Notes: generated from the sequence alone by a model not told the origin. Positions 26,221-36,337 are shown, counted from the stretch's first letter. The stretch: DNA of 64,000 nt from Ferranicluibacter rubi (GCF_011603255.1 NZ_JAANCM010000016.1:18632-82631), one strand, 5' to 3'. Numbers and translations: made by a program.

Positions 26221-28077
26221 GTGCTGATTGAAGTTCAAAACAGTATTTTGAGGATGGTTGCTCAGGGCGACGACCTCGAGGCAACACTTGCTACGTTGTG
26301 CCGTCAACTGGAAAGCCTGTTGCCGGGCACGCGGACGTCGATCCTGACACTAGATTCACACGGCTTGTTGCATCCATGCGCAGCACCAAGTTTGCCAAAA
26401 GCCTACTCGGCCGCGCTAGACGGTATCCTGATCGGCCCATCCGTGGGATCTTGCGGATCTGCCGCATATCTGCAGCGGGTTGTTGTGGTTGATGACATTG
26501 AGAGCGATCCGAGGTGGGCCGCCTTTAAAGGCTTGGCTGAGGCTGCGGGTTTCAAGGCATGCTATTCCAGTCCCATCTTTGGCAGCAGGGGCCTTGTCCT
26601 TGGCACGTTCGCGCTGTATTTCGACGAGGCCCGCGGTCCAACAGCCTTGGAACAAAGCGTTGTCGAAGGTTGCCTGCCGCTCTGCATGATCGCCCTTGAG
26701 CGTCACGAGAGATACCTGGAGCGGGAGCGTCTCGCGTATACCGACGCATTAACGGGGCTTACCAATCGAGCAAAATACAACAAGGACCTAAAAACCGTCC
26801 CTTGCTCCGGGTGGTCACTGGTGCTGATCGATATCGACAACCTCAAAAGCGTGAACGACACGTTCGGTCACGCTGCCGGCGACGACTTGATTACAGCTGT
26901 GGCAGCTCGCATTGCCAACGCTGCAAGCACGTTACGGTCCTATCGCATCGGTGGCGACGAGTTTGCGGTCATCGTAGATGACACGGATATCGATCCCGCA
27001 GACCTAGCCGAATGTATCGGTCGGAAGGTGAGCCTCCCGGCCACCTGCGGGGAGCACACAGCGTTCCCTACCGTTACGATTGGTATCGCCCATTCCCGGG
27101 CTGGGCTCAAGGTTGCGGAGGTTCGCCAGAACGCAGACATCGCTCTCTATCACGCTAAGGAAGGAATGCGCGGGGGCGTACTTATCTTCAACGCTGCGCT
27201 GACCACGGCCATTTCCAGACGTGTTGAAGCCATTCATAAGGTAGCCGCCGCCCTCAAGGACAACAGGGTAGAGGCGTGGTATCAGCCGATCGTTCGGATA
27301 GACACTGGAGACATTGTCGGCGTAGAAGCTCTGGCTCGCATCCGCACACTCGATGGCGTGATCGTGCCCGCGGCTGAATTTTTTGAAGCCACCAAAGATG
27401 CCCAGGTCGCAGCAGCTCTGACACGACGCATGATCGAGTGCATCGCTCGCGATGTCGGTGGATGGCTCAGGCTTGGCATCCCGTTTCAACATGTGGGCAT
27501 CAACCTTTCTGCCGCAGACTTCTCATGCACGGATTTGCCGGAAAGCCTTGAGAGTGCCTTTAGGCAGGAAGGAGTGCCGCTGCATCATGCCGTTTTAGAA
27601 GTGACGGAATCCGTTTACCTCGGTGATCGCGACCGGCGTGTTGCGAAGAAGATTGCGTCGCTACGCGCTTCAGGTTTGCGGGTTGCCCTCGACGATTTCG
27701 GGACTGGCTTTGCGTCCCTCACCCACCTCATCACCGTTCCTGTCGATATTATCAAGATCGACAAATCCTTCACCGATCTCTTAGGGCCCAACGACCCGGG
27801 CACGAGCATCGTTGAGGGCATACTCCATATCGCCAAATGCCTTGGCATCAGGGTTGTCGCGGAGGGCATTGAAACCCGCGAACAAGCAAAGCTCCTGCTG
27901 GAGCGGGGATGTGTTCTTGGCCAAGGCTATTACTACTCAAAGGCACTACCTCCTGGCCAGATCTGCGAGCTTCTGCGCGAGCGCGGACAGCGCTTGGACA
28001 AGGTTTCCGCACTGAACGATACGCTGAACCGTCTTCGAGGCCAATCAGGATCCAATCCCGAACGAGGTGTAGCGTGA
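26221..28077 (+). CDS. GAF-GGDEF-EAL dual c-di-GMP enzyme
   Basis: A 618-residue soluble protein: GAF domain about 15-165, GGDEF about 175-335 with intact RIGGDEFAVIV near 244, and EAL about 350-600 with intact VEALARI, EVTESVYL, DDFGTGFASL and IKIDKSF. Both activities look possible. AAAGGAG (26209-26215) is correctly spaced for the GTG at 26221, so the TTG further upstream is less likely. A GAF sensor in front suggests control by a small ligand. It follows the membrane cyclase on the same strand. Confidence 0.9.
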   Translation: MLIEVQNSILRMVAQGDDLEATLATLCRQLESLLPGTRTSILTLDSHGLLHPCAAPSLPKAYSAALDGILIGPSVGSCGSAAYLQRVVVVDDIESDPRWAAFKGLAEAAGFKACYSSPIFGSRGLVLGTFALYFDEARGPTALEQSVVEGCLPLCMIALERHERYLERERLAYTDALTGLTNRAKYNKDLKTVPCSGWSLVLIDIDNLKSVNDTFGHAAGDDLITAVAARIANAASTLRSYRIGGDEFAVIVDDTDIDPADLAECIGRKVSLPATCGEHTAFPTVTIGIAHSRAGLKVAEVRQNADIALYHAKEGMRGGVLIFNAALTTAISRRVEAIHKVAAALKDNRVEAWYQPIVRIDTGDIVGVEALARIRTLDGVIVPAAEFFEATKDAQVAAALTRRMIECIARDVGGWLRLGIPFQHVGINLSAADFSCTDLPESLESAFRQEGVPLHHAVLEVTESVYLGDRDRRVAKKIASLRASGLRVALDDFGTGFASLTHLITVPVDIIKIDKSFTDLLGPNDPGTSIVEGILHIAKCLGIRVVAEGIETREQAKLLLERGCVLGQGYYYSKALPPGQICELLRERGQRLDKVSALNDTLNRLRGQSGSNPERGVA

Positions 28078-28463
28078 TCTAACGCTTGTTTCACCTTACG
28101 AGATGCCAACCGCTAACCGTAAACCCCAATCCGGTAATTCGTCTTTTGTGCAACGAGCTGATAGACAACTGTACCCGCTGCGACACTGCACGTTCTACAC
28201 GAAAAATACGCCCCGACATAAATGACGGAACTCCGAAGAATTCGGTTTTAGTTCTCCTTCTTCTCCCATTCGCCTCGAAGTAGATCTGAACCATTGACAT
28301 TCACAACCAATGAACTCGCCGATGGACCCAAACGATAGTAGCGACAGGGAGGTCTTGAGGTTTCAACGCTGCCCATTGGAGCCAACGTTACCAATGACGA
28401 GGATATCATCAAAGCGTGTCCTGCGTGTGGTGACGCGCTCTCCCTTCGATGGCATCTTCTCCA
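28078..28463. other. Gene-free stretch
   Basis: About 385 bases between two convergent units. Short open frames are present but have no ribosome sites or family resemblance. Nothing recognised. Confidence 0.4.
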
Positions 28464-30608
28464 TCAAGAAGCCATCGCGTAGTATGCTTGTTCTGACCTG
28501 CGGCCGCTCACTGTCTTGAACCCACGTAGAAGCTCAGCAAGATCTTCCGTCTCCTGCGTTAGGCTCTGTGCTGCAGCCGTTGTTTCCTCAACCATAGCCG
28601 CGTTCTGCTGCGTGACCTTGTCCATCTCGTCACCCGCGGCCGACACTTCGCGTAGGCTGTGCGCCTGATCGCGAGAAGATACAGCAATCTCGGTGATGGT
28701 TGCATTCATGGCGCTCACTTGGCTGACGATCTGCTGAAGCGAGACCCCGGACTCGCCTACCAGCCGCACCCCCGTGTCGACTTCCTTCGCCGACGTTGAA
28801 ATCAGATCCTTGATTTCCCGGGCCGCCTTCGCGGAACGTTGGGCAAGCTCGCGAACTTCCTGTGCCACAACTGCAAAGCCCCGGCCGGCTTCCCCAGCGC
28901 GCGCAGCTTCCACGCCGGCATTCAGCGCAAGAAGGTTCGTCTGGAAAGCGATCTCATCGATAACATTGATAATATTGCCGATCTTCAACGACGATCCCTG
29001 AATTTCCGTCATTGCGGCGATGGCACGAGCGACGATTTCACCACCCTTCTCGGCGGTGGTTCGCGCCGTCGCCACCACGCTCTGGGCGCGGCTGGCGCCT
29101 TCGGCAGTTCCATTCACACCGCGCGTCACATCGCCCAGTGCTGCAACGGTTTCCTCGAGCGAGGCAGCCTGCTGTTCGGTACGACGAGCCAGATCATTGG
29201 AGGCGGTGGAGATTTCGGCAAGCCCTGAACGGATGGTGCCGACGGCGCGAATGACAGAGTCTACCACGTCCTGGAGACTTTCCACCGAGCTGTTGAAGTG
29301 GTCACGAATCTTGACATAGCGTTGATCGACCGCGCCGACCCGGATGGTCAGGTCGCCCTTCGATAGCGCGTCGAGCCCCAACGAGATCTGGCGAAAAGCA
29401 TGTTCCATCACATCGGCATCGCTCAAGCGCTCGGCCTCTTGGCGCAGACGCCCCTCTTCGGCGGACAAACGTGCGCGTTCGGCGTTTGATTCCGCGATCA
29501 GCTTGGCGCGACCGGTCTCTTGGAAGATCTTCAGCGAGCGCGCCATTGCGCCCAGTTCATGCCTGTATTCTGCGCCTGTTATCGTGAACTGGTCGTCGCC
29601 GCGCGCCAGCCGCTCCATCGACTGCGCCATCTTGCTGACAGCCGAGGAGATCAGCTTGCCGATGAAGTAGGACAGCACAAGGCCGATAACGATCAGAAGG
29701 CCGCTGATGACAAGCGTCGTGTTGCTAGCGGAAGCAACCGTCTCGTCCACCGAGCCGTCGAGCGTCTTCTGCGCGCCGGCAATGCCGGCTTGCAGCTCTT
29801 CAAATTCTGCAGAGATTTTTGGTGCAAGCACGCTGAGTTGCGTCTGGCGAATGCTGTCGCTGTTCTGGAGAACGGTCCTCATGTCACCGAGACGCGCCGT
29901 GTAGTTCTGCATGAGCTGTTCAGCACCGAGCAGGCGCTTTTTCTACAGCTCGTTCCGTGCAGCCTCCAACGCACTACCGTTGAGCGACACTGCTTGCGCA
30001 AGTGCCGCCTGCGCCGTTTCGTAGGCGGCGAAGTCTCCCGCGTGAACGAAGCGCTCGGAGTAATAGAGGCTACGGTTCAGCGCATCGAGGGTCGCCGCTG
30101 TTTTTTGCAGCAGAGCCACGTCGTTCTGGCGGCCGGCGCTGGTCATCACATCGTTCAGCGCAACGCCCGTCCACGGTCCGAACTCGGTGACCTTTGAAAT
30201 TAGCATATCGCGCTTAGCTTGTAGCAGGACAATCTGCTCGAAGGCCTTACTGTAGGACGCGATATCCTCCCGGATCGTTGCGAGGCCTGCCATCAGATCA
30301 CCATTGCCGTCGAAGCGCTGGTCAGCGACCTCGAAAGCCTTCACTCCTGCGCGAAAGCGGTCCACGATCGCTTGGCCGGGCGTTGCGCGGAATGTCTCGA
30401 CCGACATCTGAATCTCGTTCAGACGGTCGCTGTACTCCGATATCGCAAGGCTCTGGCCCGTCGTGGTGCGGTAGGATGCGAAGATGGAGGCAAGCCCGTT
30501 CAGACCGGAAAGGGCTGTTATCGTCAGCAAGCTCATCAGGAGGATCAGGGGTATGAAGCCGGCGGTGATCTGGGCGCGGATACCGCGCTTATTCCATAAA
30601 GAAAGCAT
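28464..30608 (-). pseudogene. Methyl-accepting chemotaxis protein interrupted by one in-frame TAG
   Basis: A complete chemoreceptor of about 713 codons split by a single amber codon at 29943-29945. The N-terminal part (30608 to 29946) has a membrane helix (ITAGFIPLILLMSLLTITAL) and a four-helix ligand domain ending EAARNEL. Reading continues in the same frame with [21 protein letters not shown] second membrane helix, a HAMP domain and the full signalling hairpin ([20 protein letters not shown]) follow. An internal ATG at 29912 could restart a soluble-side fragment. It begins 16 bases after the remnant of a sugar-binding protein gene, so it was probably in that operon and may sense through that protein. 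Confidence 0.85.
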
Positions 30609-30624
30609 CTCAGACCTCTTCTAT

Positions 30625-30777
30625 TCACTGGCTGTTCGGCAGATATTTTGCGACGGTCTGTGGCGTGACTAGTTCGAACGGAATGTTGTTCTCCCGTGGC
30701 ACGGTCTGCTTCTGGGCGAGCTTAATGGCTGCATCCAGCGCGCCAGCGCCTTGTCCCGTTGCACTCTGAAGCACGGT
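30625..30777 (-). pseudogene. Sugar ABC-transporter binding protein, last 50 codons
   Basis: The minus strand reads ATGQGAGALDAAIKLAQ, then VPRENNIPFELVTPQTVAKY and a stop at 30625-30627. This is the typical end of a ribose/galactose-type periplasmic binding protein. The rest of the gene is gone: the IS21 left end starts at 30778. The chemoreceptor gene follows 16 bases later with its own ribosome site. Confidence 0.8.
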
Positions 30778-33266
30778 TGTTGGTTTTCACGCGGAACTGA
30801 GCCGGTTTTTCCACCGAGAAGTGAGCCACCTCTGAGTATGGTTTTCTGATCAGGGTTTGGTCAAGGGGTTGGCTTTTTGTCCTTTCTTCTGCGCTGCTGC
30901 AGCCGAGCTGGCCTTGAAGCGGAAGCTGTCATTTCCTGTTTCCAGGATATGGCAACGGTGGGTCAGACGGTCGAGCAGAGCCGTGGTCATCTTGGCGTCG
31001 CCGAAGACTGTTGCCCATTCGCTGAAGCTGAGGTTGGTGGTGATGATGACGCTGGTGCGTTCGTAGAGCTTGCTCAACAGGTGGAAGAGCAGCGCTCCGC
31101 CTGAGGCGCTGAACGGCAGGTATCCCAACTCGTCCAAGATGAGCAGATCGAGGCGCACCAAGGTCTCCGCGATCTGGCCCGCCTTGCCCTTGGCCTTCTC
31201 CTGCTCGAGAGCATTGACCAGTTCGATGGTCGAGAAGAAGCGGACCTTTCGGCGATGATGCTCGATCGCTTGGATTCCAAGACCGGTCGCGACATGCGTT
31301 TTTCCAGTGCCAGGGCCACCGATTAGGACAACGTTCTGCGCCCCATCCATATACTCGCATCGATGCAGTTGGCGCACGGTGGCCTCGTTGATCTCGCTGG
31401 CAGCGAAGTCGAAGCCGGAGATGTCTTTGTACGCAGGAAAGCGAGCGGCCTTCATATGATAGGCGATGGAGCGGACCTCGCGCTCGGCCATCTCGGCCTT
31501 CAGCAACTGTGACAGGATGGGCACGGCCGCATCAAAGGCAGGAGCCCCTTGCTCGATAAGGTCTGTGACGGCTTGGGCCATGCCATACATCTTCAGGCTC
31601 CGTAGCATGATGACGACGGCAGCACTTGCGGGGTCATGACGCATGGCGACCCCTTCGATCCTGGCGCGTAGGCCATCATAGCGTTCGACATTGGCCTCGG
31701 GTTCACGCACCAAGGTCAGCGCCTGTGGCGTATCGATGTCGGGACCATCGATTGTCTTGCCGTCGATCAGCCGATGCAGCAGGTTCAGCACATGCGTCTT
31801 GGTCGCCACCCCCGCATCCAGGGCCAGTTCCACAGCCCTGAGGACGACCTGTTCGTCGTGATGAAGGACAAGGGCCAGGATATCGGCCATCTCACGATCA
31901 CCGCCGGGGCGGCGAAGCATCTGATCTTGCAACTGTCTGAAGGCCACCGGGAGTTCCAGAAAGGGTGCACCGTTGCGCAGGGCACCGGGTTTGCGCTGGA
32001 TGACGGCAAGGTAATGTCGCCAGTCGTAAATCGTTCGCGGCGGCTTGTCGTGGCTGCGCTCAATGACCCGCTCATGCTCGCATAGGATATTGCCCTCGGC
32101 CGCAACGACCAGTCTCTCGGGATAGATCCGCAGGCTGACGGGCCGGTTCGCAAACGATGCTGGCACGCTGTAACGATTCCGCTCGAAGGTGATCAGGCAT
32201 GTCGGTGAGACGCGCTTGCTCTGCTCGACGAAGCCGTCAAACGCACCGGGGAGCGCCATCAATGCTGGTTGTTCTGCGGACCAGACGTCCGCGATCGTGC
32301 CGGGTAAGGTGCCGTGCGCCGTGTCGCGCCACAGGTCCTGGCAATGCTGTTCCAGCCAGGTATTCAATGCCGCCAGATCCGGAAAGTCCGGCATCTGTTG
32401 CCACAGCCGCGGTCGGGCATCCTGGACATTCTTCTCGACCTGACCCTTCTCCCAACCCTCGGCGGGATTGCAGAACTCGGGCGCAAAAACGTAGTGGTTC
32501 GTCATCGCGAGGAAACGGATATTGACCTGTCGCTCCTTGCCACGACCGACACGATCGACCGCTGTCTTCATGTTATCGTAAATGCCGCGGCCAGGCACGC
32601 CGCCGAACACACGGAACCCGTGCCAGTGGGCGTCGAAGAGCATCTCGTGCGTTTGCAGCAGATAGGCCCTGACCAGAAACGCCCGGCTGTGTGATAGTTT
32701 GATATGGGCGACCTGCAGCTTCGTGCGCTCGCCGCCTATCACGGCATAATCTTCGCTCCAATCGAATTGGAACGCTTCGCCTGGGCGGAAGGACAGAGGA
32801 ATGAATATGCCGCGGCCCACTGTCTGCTGCTCAGTCCGCCAGTCACGGGCGAACGCGGCAACCCGACCATAGGAGCCAGTAAATCCGAGAGCCATCAGAT
32901 CGGCATGAAGCTGCTTCAAGGTTCGGCGCTGCTTGCGCGACCTCCCGGCCTCGGTCTTCAGCCAGCCAGATAGTTTATCGGCGAAAGGATCAAGCTTGCT
33001 CGGTCGTTCCGGTACCGTGAATGTCGGTTCGATCGTGCCGGCATTCAAATACTTCGCGATCGTGTTGCGTGACAACCCGGTGCGCCGGCTGATCTCCCGG
33101 ATCGACTGTTTCTCACGCAGCGCCATCCGACGGATGATGTTTAAAAGTCCCATGTGGATCACTCCGTTGCCCCCGTCGCTCGCCGCGTTGGGGGGAAGGT
33201 TCACATGGCTCAATTCTCAATGGAAATTATGCGCCTAACCGGCTCAGTTCTACGTGGAAACCAACA
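30778..33266 (-). mobile_element. IS21-family insertion sequence
   Basis: A 2489-bp element. The left end TGTTGGTTTTCACGCGGAAC (30778 onward) matches the complement of the right end, which finishes at 33266 (TGTTGGTTTCCACGTAGAAC). The match continues as TGAGCCGGTT. The bases beside the two ends do not match, so there is no target duplication, and the genes on either side are unrelated: a sugar-binding protein remnant on one side and a truncated ORF of the sigma-factor operon on the other. This fits an IS-mediated deletion or recombination. Confidence 0.88.
30850..33153 (-). CDS. Fused IstA-IstB of IS21 (transposase plus helper ATPase)
   Basis: A 767-residue single reading frame that carries both IS21 proteins. 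Residues 1-500 are IstA: helix-turn-helix [19 protein letters not shown], a DDE core starting at [12 protein letters not shown], and the C-terminal DNA-binding part. From about 515 the sequence is IstB, beginning [19 protein letters not shown], with Walker [10 protein letters not shown] near 620 and Walker [13 protein letters not shown]. In ordinary IS21 elements these are two overlapping genes. Here the frames are joined as [14 protein letters not shown] with no stop. ATG 33153 with GGAG upstream gives the family start [10 protein letters not shown]. Activity of the fusion is unknown. Confidence 0.85.
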   Translation of the reverse strand: MGLLNIIRRMALREKQSIREISRRTGLSRNTIAKYLNAGTIEPTFTVPERPSKLDPFADKLSGWLKTEAGRSRKQRRTLKQLHADLMALGFTGSYGRVAAFARDWRTEQQTVGRGIFIPLSFRPGEAFQFDWSEDYAVIGGERTKLQVAHIKLSHSRAFLVRAYLLQTHEMLFDAHWHGFRVFGGVPGRGIYDNMKTAVDRVGRGKERQVNIRFLAMTNHYVFAPEFCNPAEGWEKGQVEKNVQDARPRLWQQMPDFPDLAALNTWLEQHCQDLWRDTAHGTLPGTIADVWSAEQPALMALPGAFDGFVEQSKRVSPTCLITFERNRYSVPASFANRPVSLRIYPERLVVAAEGNILCEHERVIERSHDKPPRTIYDWRHYLAVIQRKPGALRNGAPFLELPVAFRQLQDQMLRRPGGDREMADILALVLHHDEQVVLRAVELALDAGVATKTHVLNLLHRLIDGKTIDGPDIDTPQALTLVREPEANVERYDGLRARIEGVAMRHDPASAAVVIMLRSLKMYGMAQAVTDLIEQGAPAFDAAVPILSQLLKAEMAEREVRSIAYHMKAARFPAYKDISGFDFAASEINEATVRQLHRCEYMDGAQNVVLIGGPGTGKTHVATGLGIQAIEHHRRKVRFFSTIELVNALEQEKAKGKAGQIAETLVRLDLLILDELGYLPFSASGGALLFHLLSKLYERTSVIITTNLSFSEWATVFGDAKMTTALLDRLTHRCHILETGNDSFRFKASSAAAAQKKGQKANPLTKP

Positions 33267-33576
33267 ACGATCCGATCAAGCGGACGAGAAATCCGGCGCT
33301 GACTTTGCCCTGGGGCACCGTCTTCATCGAGCCCGGCGCCCGCATGGCAGTGTCGAAATCCGTCTGGTCGTCACCTACCAGCGAACGCTGCGTCTTTATG
33401 GCGAGCCGGGCCTGTTCCGATGACAGGGGGGTCCCGGCAGCCTCCCCATCGGTTTCTAATGGTGCTGCCGCCGGGTCGAAGCCCTGGCGAATGTCACCCG
33501 TCTTTCCAGCCTGGATGTCGCCACGGACCTGTGCCGCGGTTGGATCCCGGTGGTGATGCTGTCTGTTCCTACACAT
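33267..33576 (-). pseudogene. Unrecognised gene of the sigma-factor operon, 3' end cut by IS21
   Basis: About 103 native codons from an ATG at 33576 with a strong GAGGGG five bases upstream. The frame then runs into the IS21 end and stops there at 33250. The product is rich in charged residues (DPTAAQVRGDIQAG, FDPAAAPLETDGEAAG) and resembles no family I know. It lies about 80 bases after the 63-codon ORF that follows the sigma gene (once IS66 is removed), so it was probably part of the same transcript. Confidence 0.6.
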
Positions 33577-33781
33577 CGTATCCCCTCGTTATCCTACCCT
33601 GACGGGCTTATCGTCTCTGCCTCACGGCTATAAGCTCCGATGTGCGCTTCGGTACGGCGTCATCCATCCTGCACATGGCGGAATTGCAGATACGCCTGGT
33701 CGAGCGCCGCATCGATGAGGGCCATAAGCCCTGCGGAACGCTCAGTGCCCTCGAACCGAGCGATTTCCTTTGCGGCAGCTA

Positions 33782-33789
33782 GATGCACC
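33782..33789. repeat. IS66 target-site duplication, left copy
   Basis: GATGCACC directly before the IS66 left end, identical to 36665-36672 directly after the right end. The 8-bp length is the family norm. Confidence 0.95.
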
Positions 33790-33849
33790 GTATGCCTCCG
33801 CCGAAGGCCGTCTGCCCTGATTTGGTGATTGGCTTTAAGTCCATGCCTT

Positions 33850-34254
33850 ATGTCATGCGCTACAATCATTTCCCCTATTGAGGTCTCTTCCGCGGACGAT
33901 CTTGGCCGTCGACGGGATTGGTCGGACGAAGAGAAGGTTCGGATCGTTGAGGAGAGCTTGCAAGGCTTTCGGCAGGGTTCAGTGACGGCGCGGCGATATG
34001 GATTGTCTCGGTCGTTGTTGACCCGTTGGCGTCGGGAATACCGGAGCGGGCTTCTGAGCGTTACCGCATCAACAAGCTTCGTGCCGCTTTCGATTTTGCC
34101 GCCGCCGGCATCTTCCGAGATGGCCGGTCCGCTCTGGTCGGACGGCGACAAGACGATCGAGATCGGCCTGCCGAACGGTCGTCGCCTGACGATCCCGGCC
34201 TCGCTTGATCCGAACATCCTTGCCGGCCTTTTGCCGGTCCTGGATGCGTCATGA
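33850..34254 (+). CDS. tnpA: IS66 accessory protein TnpA
   Basis: About 134 residues with the IS66 Orf1 helix-turn-helix (DLGRRRDWSDEEKVRIVEES, then SVTARRYGLSRSLLTRWRRE). A second conserved patch is IEIGLPNGRRLTI. The stop overlaps the tnpB start (ATGA at 34251-34254), the usual coupled arrangement. The exact start is uncertain; ATG 33850 lacks a clear ribosome site. Confidence 0.85.
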   Translation: MSCATIISPIEVSSADDLGRRRDWSDEEKVRIVEESLQGFRQGSVTARRYGLSRSLLTRWRREYRSGLLSVTASTSFVPLSILPPPASSEMAGPLWSDGDKTIEIGLPNGRRLTIPASLDPNILAGLLPVLDAS

Positions 34255-34601
34255 TCGCCTTTCCGGCCGGGGTGAAGGTGTGGATCGCGGGCGGCGTGAC
34301 GGACATGCGTTGCGGCATGAACAGCCTGGCGCTGAAGGTGCAACAGGGTCTTGGCCGCGATCCTCATGGCGGTGAGGTCTTCTGCTTCCGGGGTCGCAAG
34401 GGTGATCTGATCAAGGTTTTGTGGCACGACGGGATCGGCATGTCGCTTTACCTGAAGCGGCTTGAGGCTGGAAAGTTCATCTGGCCGGTCAGCCAGAATA
34501 GCTCCGCCGTGCCAGTGTCGGCGGCGCAACTCGGCTATCTTCTGGAAGGGATCGACTGGCGCAATCCACGCTGGACGCAGCGACCTGCAACGGCAGGATA
34601 G
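34251..34601 (+). CDS. tnpB: IS66 accessory protein TnpB
   Basis: A 116-residue IS66 Orf2 protein with the standard pattern VTDMRCGMNSLALKVQ and FCFRGRKGDLIKVLWHDG. Translationally coupled to tnpA by a four-base overlap. Needed for efficient IS66 transposition in studied relatives. Confidence 0.93.
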   Translation: MIAFPAGVKVWIAGGVTDMRCGMNSLALKVQQGLGRDPHGGEVFCFRGRKGDLIKVLWHDGIGMSLYLKRLEAGKFIWPVSQNSSAVPVSAAQLGYLLEGIDWRNPRWTQRPATAG

Positions 34602-34660
34602 TCGCCAACCGTTCCACTGTTTTTGTTGGGCTTTCTGTGGTTCCATGGTAGCTTTCGGCC

Positions 34661-36226
34661 ATGGATGATGCTGCTTCGGAGATAGCCAGATTGCGCGCCG
34701 CGCTTGCGGTATCGGAAGCGCGTGCCGCCTCCGCCGAGGCCGATCTCGCGCAGGTGCGCGCCGTCGTGACGACTTCGGAGGCGATGATCCGGCACCTCAA
34801 GCTCGAGATCGCAAAGCTGCGCCGTGAGCAGTATGGCCAGAGCTCGGAACGGCGCGCCCGGCTGATCGACCAGATGGAACTGCAGCTCGAAGAACTCGAA
34901 GCTGACGCCACCGAAGACGAGATCGCGGCTGAACGCGTGGCAGCGAAGATCACAAATGTCTCCGCCTTCGAACGCCGCCGGCCGGCCCGCAAGCCGTTTC
35001 CCGAACATCTGCTGCGCGAGCGCCTGGTCATCGAAGCTCCCACGCAATGCGCCTGCTGCGGCTCGGCCCGGATCGTGAAGATGGGCGAAGACGTCACCGA
35101 GACGCTGGAGGCGATCCCGCGCCAGTGGAAAGTGATCCAGACGGTGCGGGAGAAGTTCACCTGCCGGGACTGCGAGAAGATCAGCCAGTCACCGGCCCCG
35201 TTCCATGCGACACCGCGGGGATGGGCAGGTCCCAACTTGCTCGCTACGATCCTGTTCGAGAAGTTCGGCCAGCATCAGCCATTGAATCGCCAAGCCGAGC
35301 GCTACGCCAGGGAAGGCGTCGATCTCAGCCTCTCCACGTTGGCCGACCAGGTCGGAGCCTGCGCGACCGCCCTCCAGCCGATCCATGACCTGATCCGTGC
35401 CCATGTTCTGGCAGCCGTTCGGCTGCATGGTGACGACACCACCGTGCCGCTTCTGGCCAGGGGTGCAACAAGGCAGGCAAGGTTATGGACCTACGTCCGC
35501 GATGATCGTCCCTTTGCGGGCGGCGGGCCTCCTGCAGCGCTCTTCCACTTTTCTCCGGACCGGGAGAAGACCCATCCCAACACGCATCTTGCCGGATGGC
35601 ACGGCATACTGCAGGCGGATGCCTATGGTGGCTACAACGATCTCTATCGTGCGGATCGCCGCCCCGAACCGGTCAAGAGCGCGCTCTGCTGGAGCCATGC
35701 ACGGCGCAAGTTCTTCGAACTGGCCGATATCGCCGGCAATGTGCGCAAGGGCAAACCTGCCCACGAGATATCGCCTGTCGCGCTCGAGGCCGTCGCCCGC
35801 ATCGACGCGCTCTTCGATATCGAGCGAGGCATAAATGGGAAGTCCGCCGAGGAGAGACTGGTAGCGAGGCGGCAGCATGCGCTTCCGATCGCCGAGGAAC
35901 TGCGCGACTGGCTCATGGCCCAGCGTTCCCAGATGTCGAAGCACAATCCCGTCGCCAAGGCGATCAACTACATGTTCGAGAAGGAGGGACGCTGGGAGGC
36001 CTTCACCCGGTTCCTCGATGACGGCAGGCTATGTCTGACCAACAATGCGGCCGAGCGCGCCCTGCGCGGGATAGCTCTCGGAAGAAAGGCGTGGCTATTC
36101 GCCGGCTCCCAGCGCGGCGGCGAGCGTGCTGCCTTCATGTATTCCCTGATCGTCACGGCCAAGATGAACGACATCGATCCGCAGGCCTGGCCTTACGGCG
36201 CATGCAAGCATGCGCCTGTCGGCTAA
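34661..36226 (+). CDS. tnpC: IS66 transposase TnpC with altered C-terminus
   Basis: A 521-residue DDE transposase: N-terminal coiled region, zinc-finger CACCGSARI with a second CRDCEKI pair, and catalytic segments around LHGDDTTVPLL, LQADAYGGYNDLY and the C-terminal LTNNAAERALRGIALGRKAW. After DPQAW the frame leaves the expected family ending because of about 40 inserted bases and stops at 36224-36226. The expected ending (ADVLARMPGIPVSRLPELLP) is still encoded just downstream. The catalytic part is intact, so activity may or may not be affected. Confidence 0.88.
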   Translation: MDDAASEIARLRAALAVSEARAASAEADLAQVRAVVTTSEAMIRHLKLEIAKLRREQYGQSSERRARLIDQMELQLEELEADATEDEIAAERVAAKITNVSAFERRRPARKPFPEHLLRERLVIEAPTQCACCGSARIVKMGEDVTETLEAIPRQWKVIQTVREKFTCRDCEKISQSPAPFHATPRGWAGPNLLATILFEKFGQHQPLNRQAERYAREGVDLSLSTLADQVGACATALQPIHDLIRAHVLAAVRLHGDDTTVPLLARGATRQARLWTYVRDDRPFAGGGPPAALFHFSPDREKTHPNTHLAGWHGILQADAYGGYNDLYRADRRPEPVKSALCWSHARRKFFELADIAGNVRKGKPAHEISPVALEAVARIDALFDIERGINGKSAEERLVARRQHALPIAEELRDWLMAQRSQMSKHNPVAKAINYMFEKEGRWEAFTRFLDDGRLCLTNNAAERALRGIALGRKAWLFAGSQRGGERAAFMYSLIVTAKMNDIDPQAWPYGACKHAPVG

Positions 36227-36231
36227 GAGCA
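36192..36231. repeat. Short palindromic insertion inside tnpC
   Basis: About 40 bases that interrupt the tnpC end. They contain a perfect 9-bp hairpin, GGCGCATGC (36197-36205) and GCATGCGCC (36208-36216), with a 2-base loop. TGGC is present on both sides (36188-36191 and 36232-36235). Boundaries are inferred by comparing the reading frame with the usual TnpC end. Confidence 0.6.
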
Positions 36232-36337
36232 TGGCGGACGTGCTCGCTCGCATGCCTGGCATCCCCGTGTCGCGGCTGCCTGAACTGTTGCCGTGGAACT
36301 GGTCTTCCGCAGGCCACGTCCACCAGAAAGCAGCCTG

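Noticed and set aside
33660..34646. Minus-strand 328-codon open frame through the IS66 left part
   Set aside because: It is an artefact of reading the left half of the 63-codon ORF into IS66 antisense sequence. The tnpA and tnpB genes occupy the plus strand.
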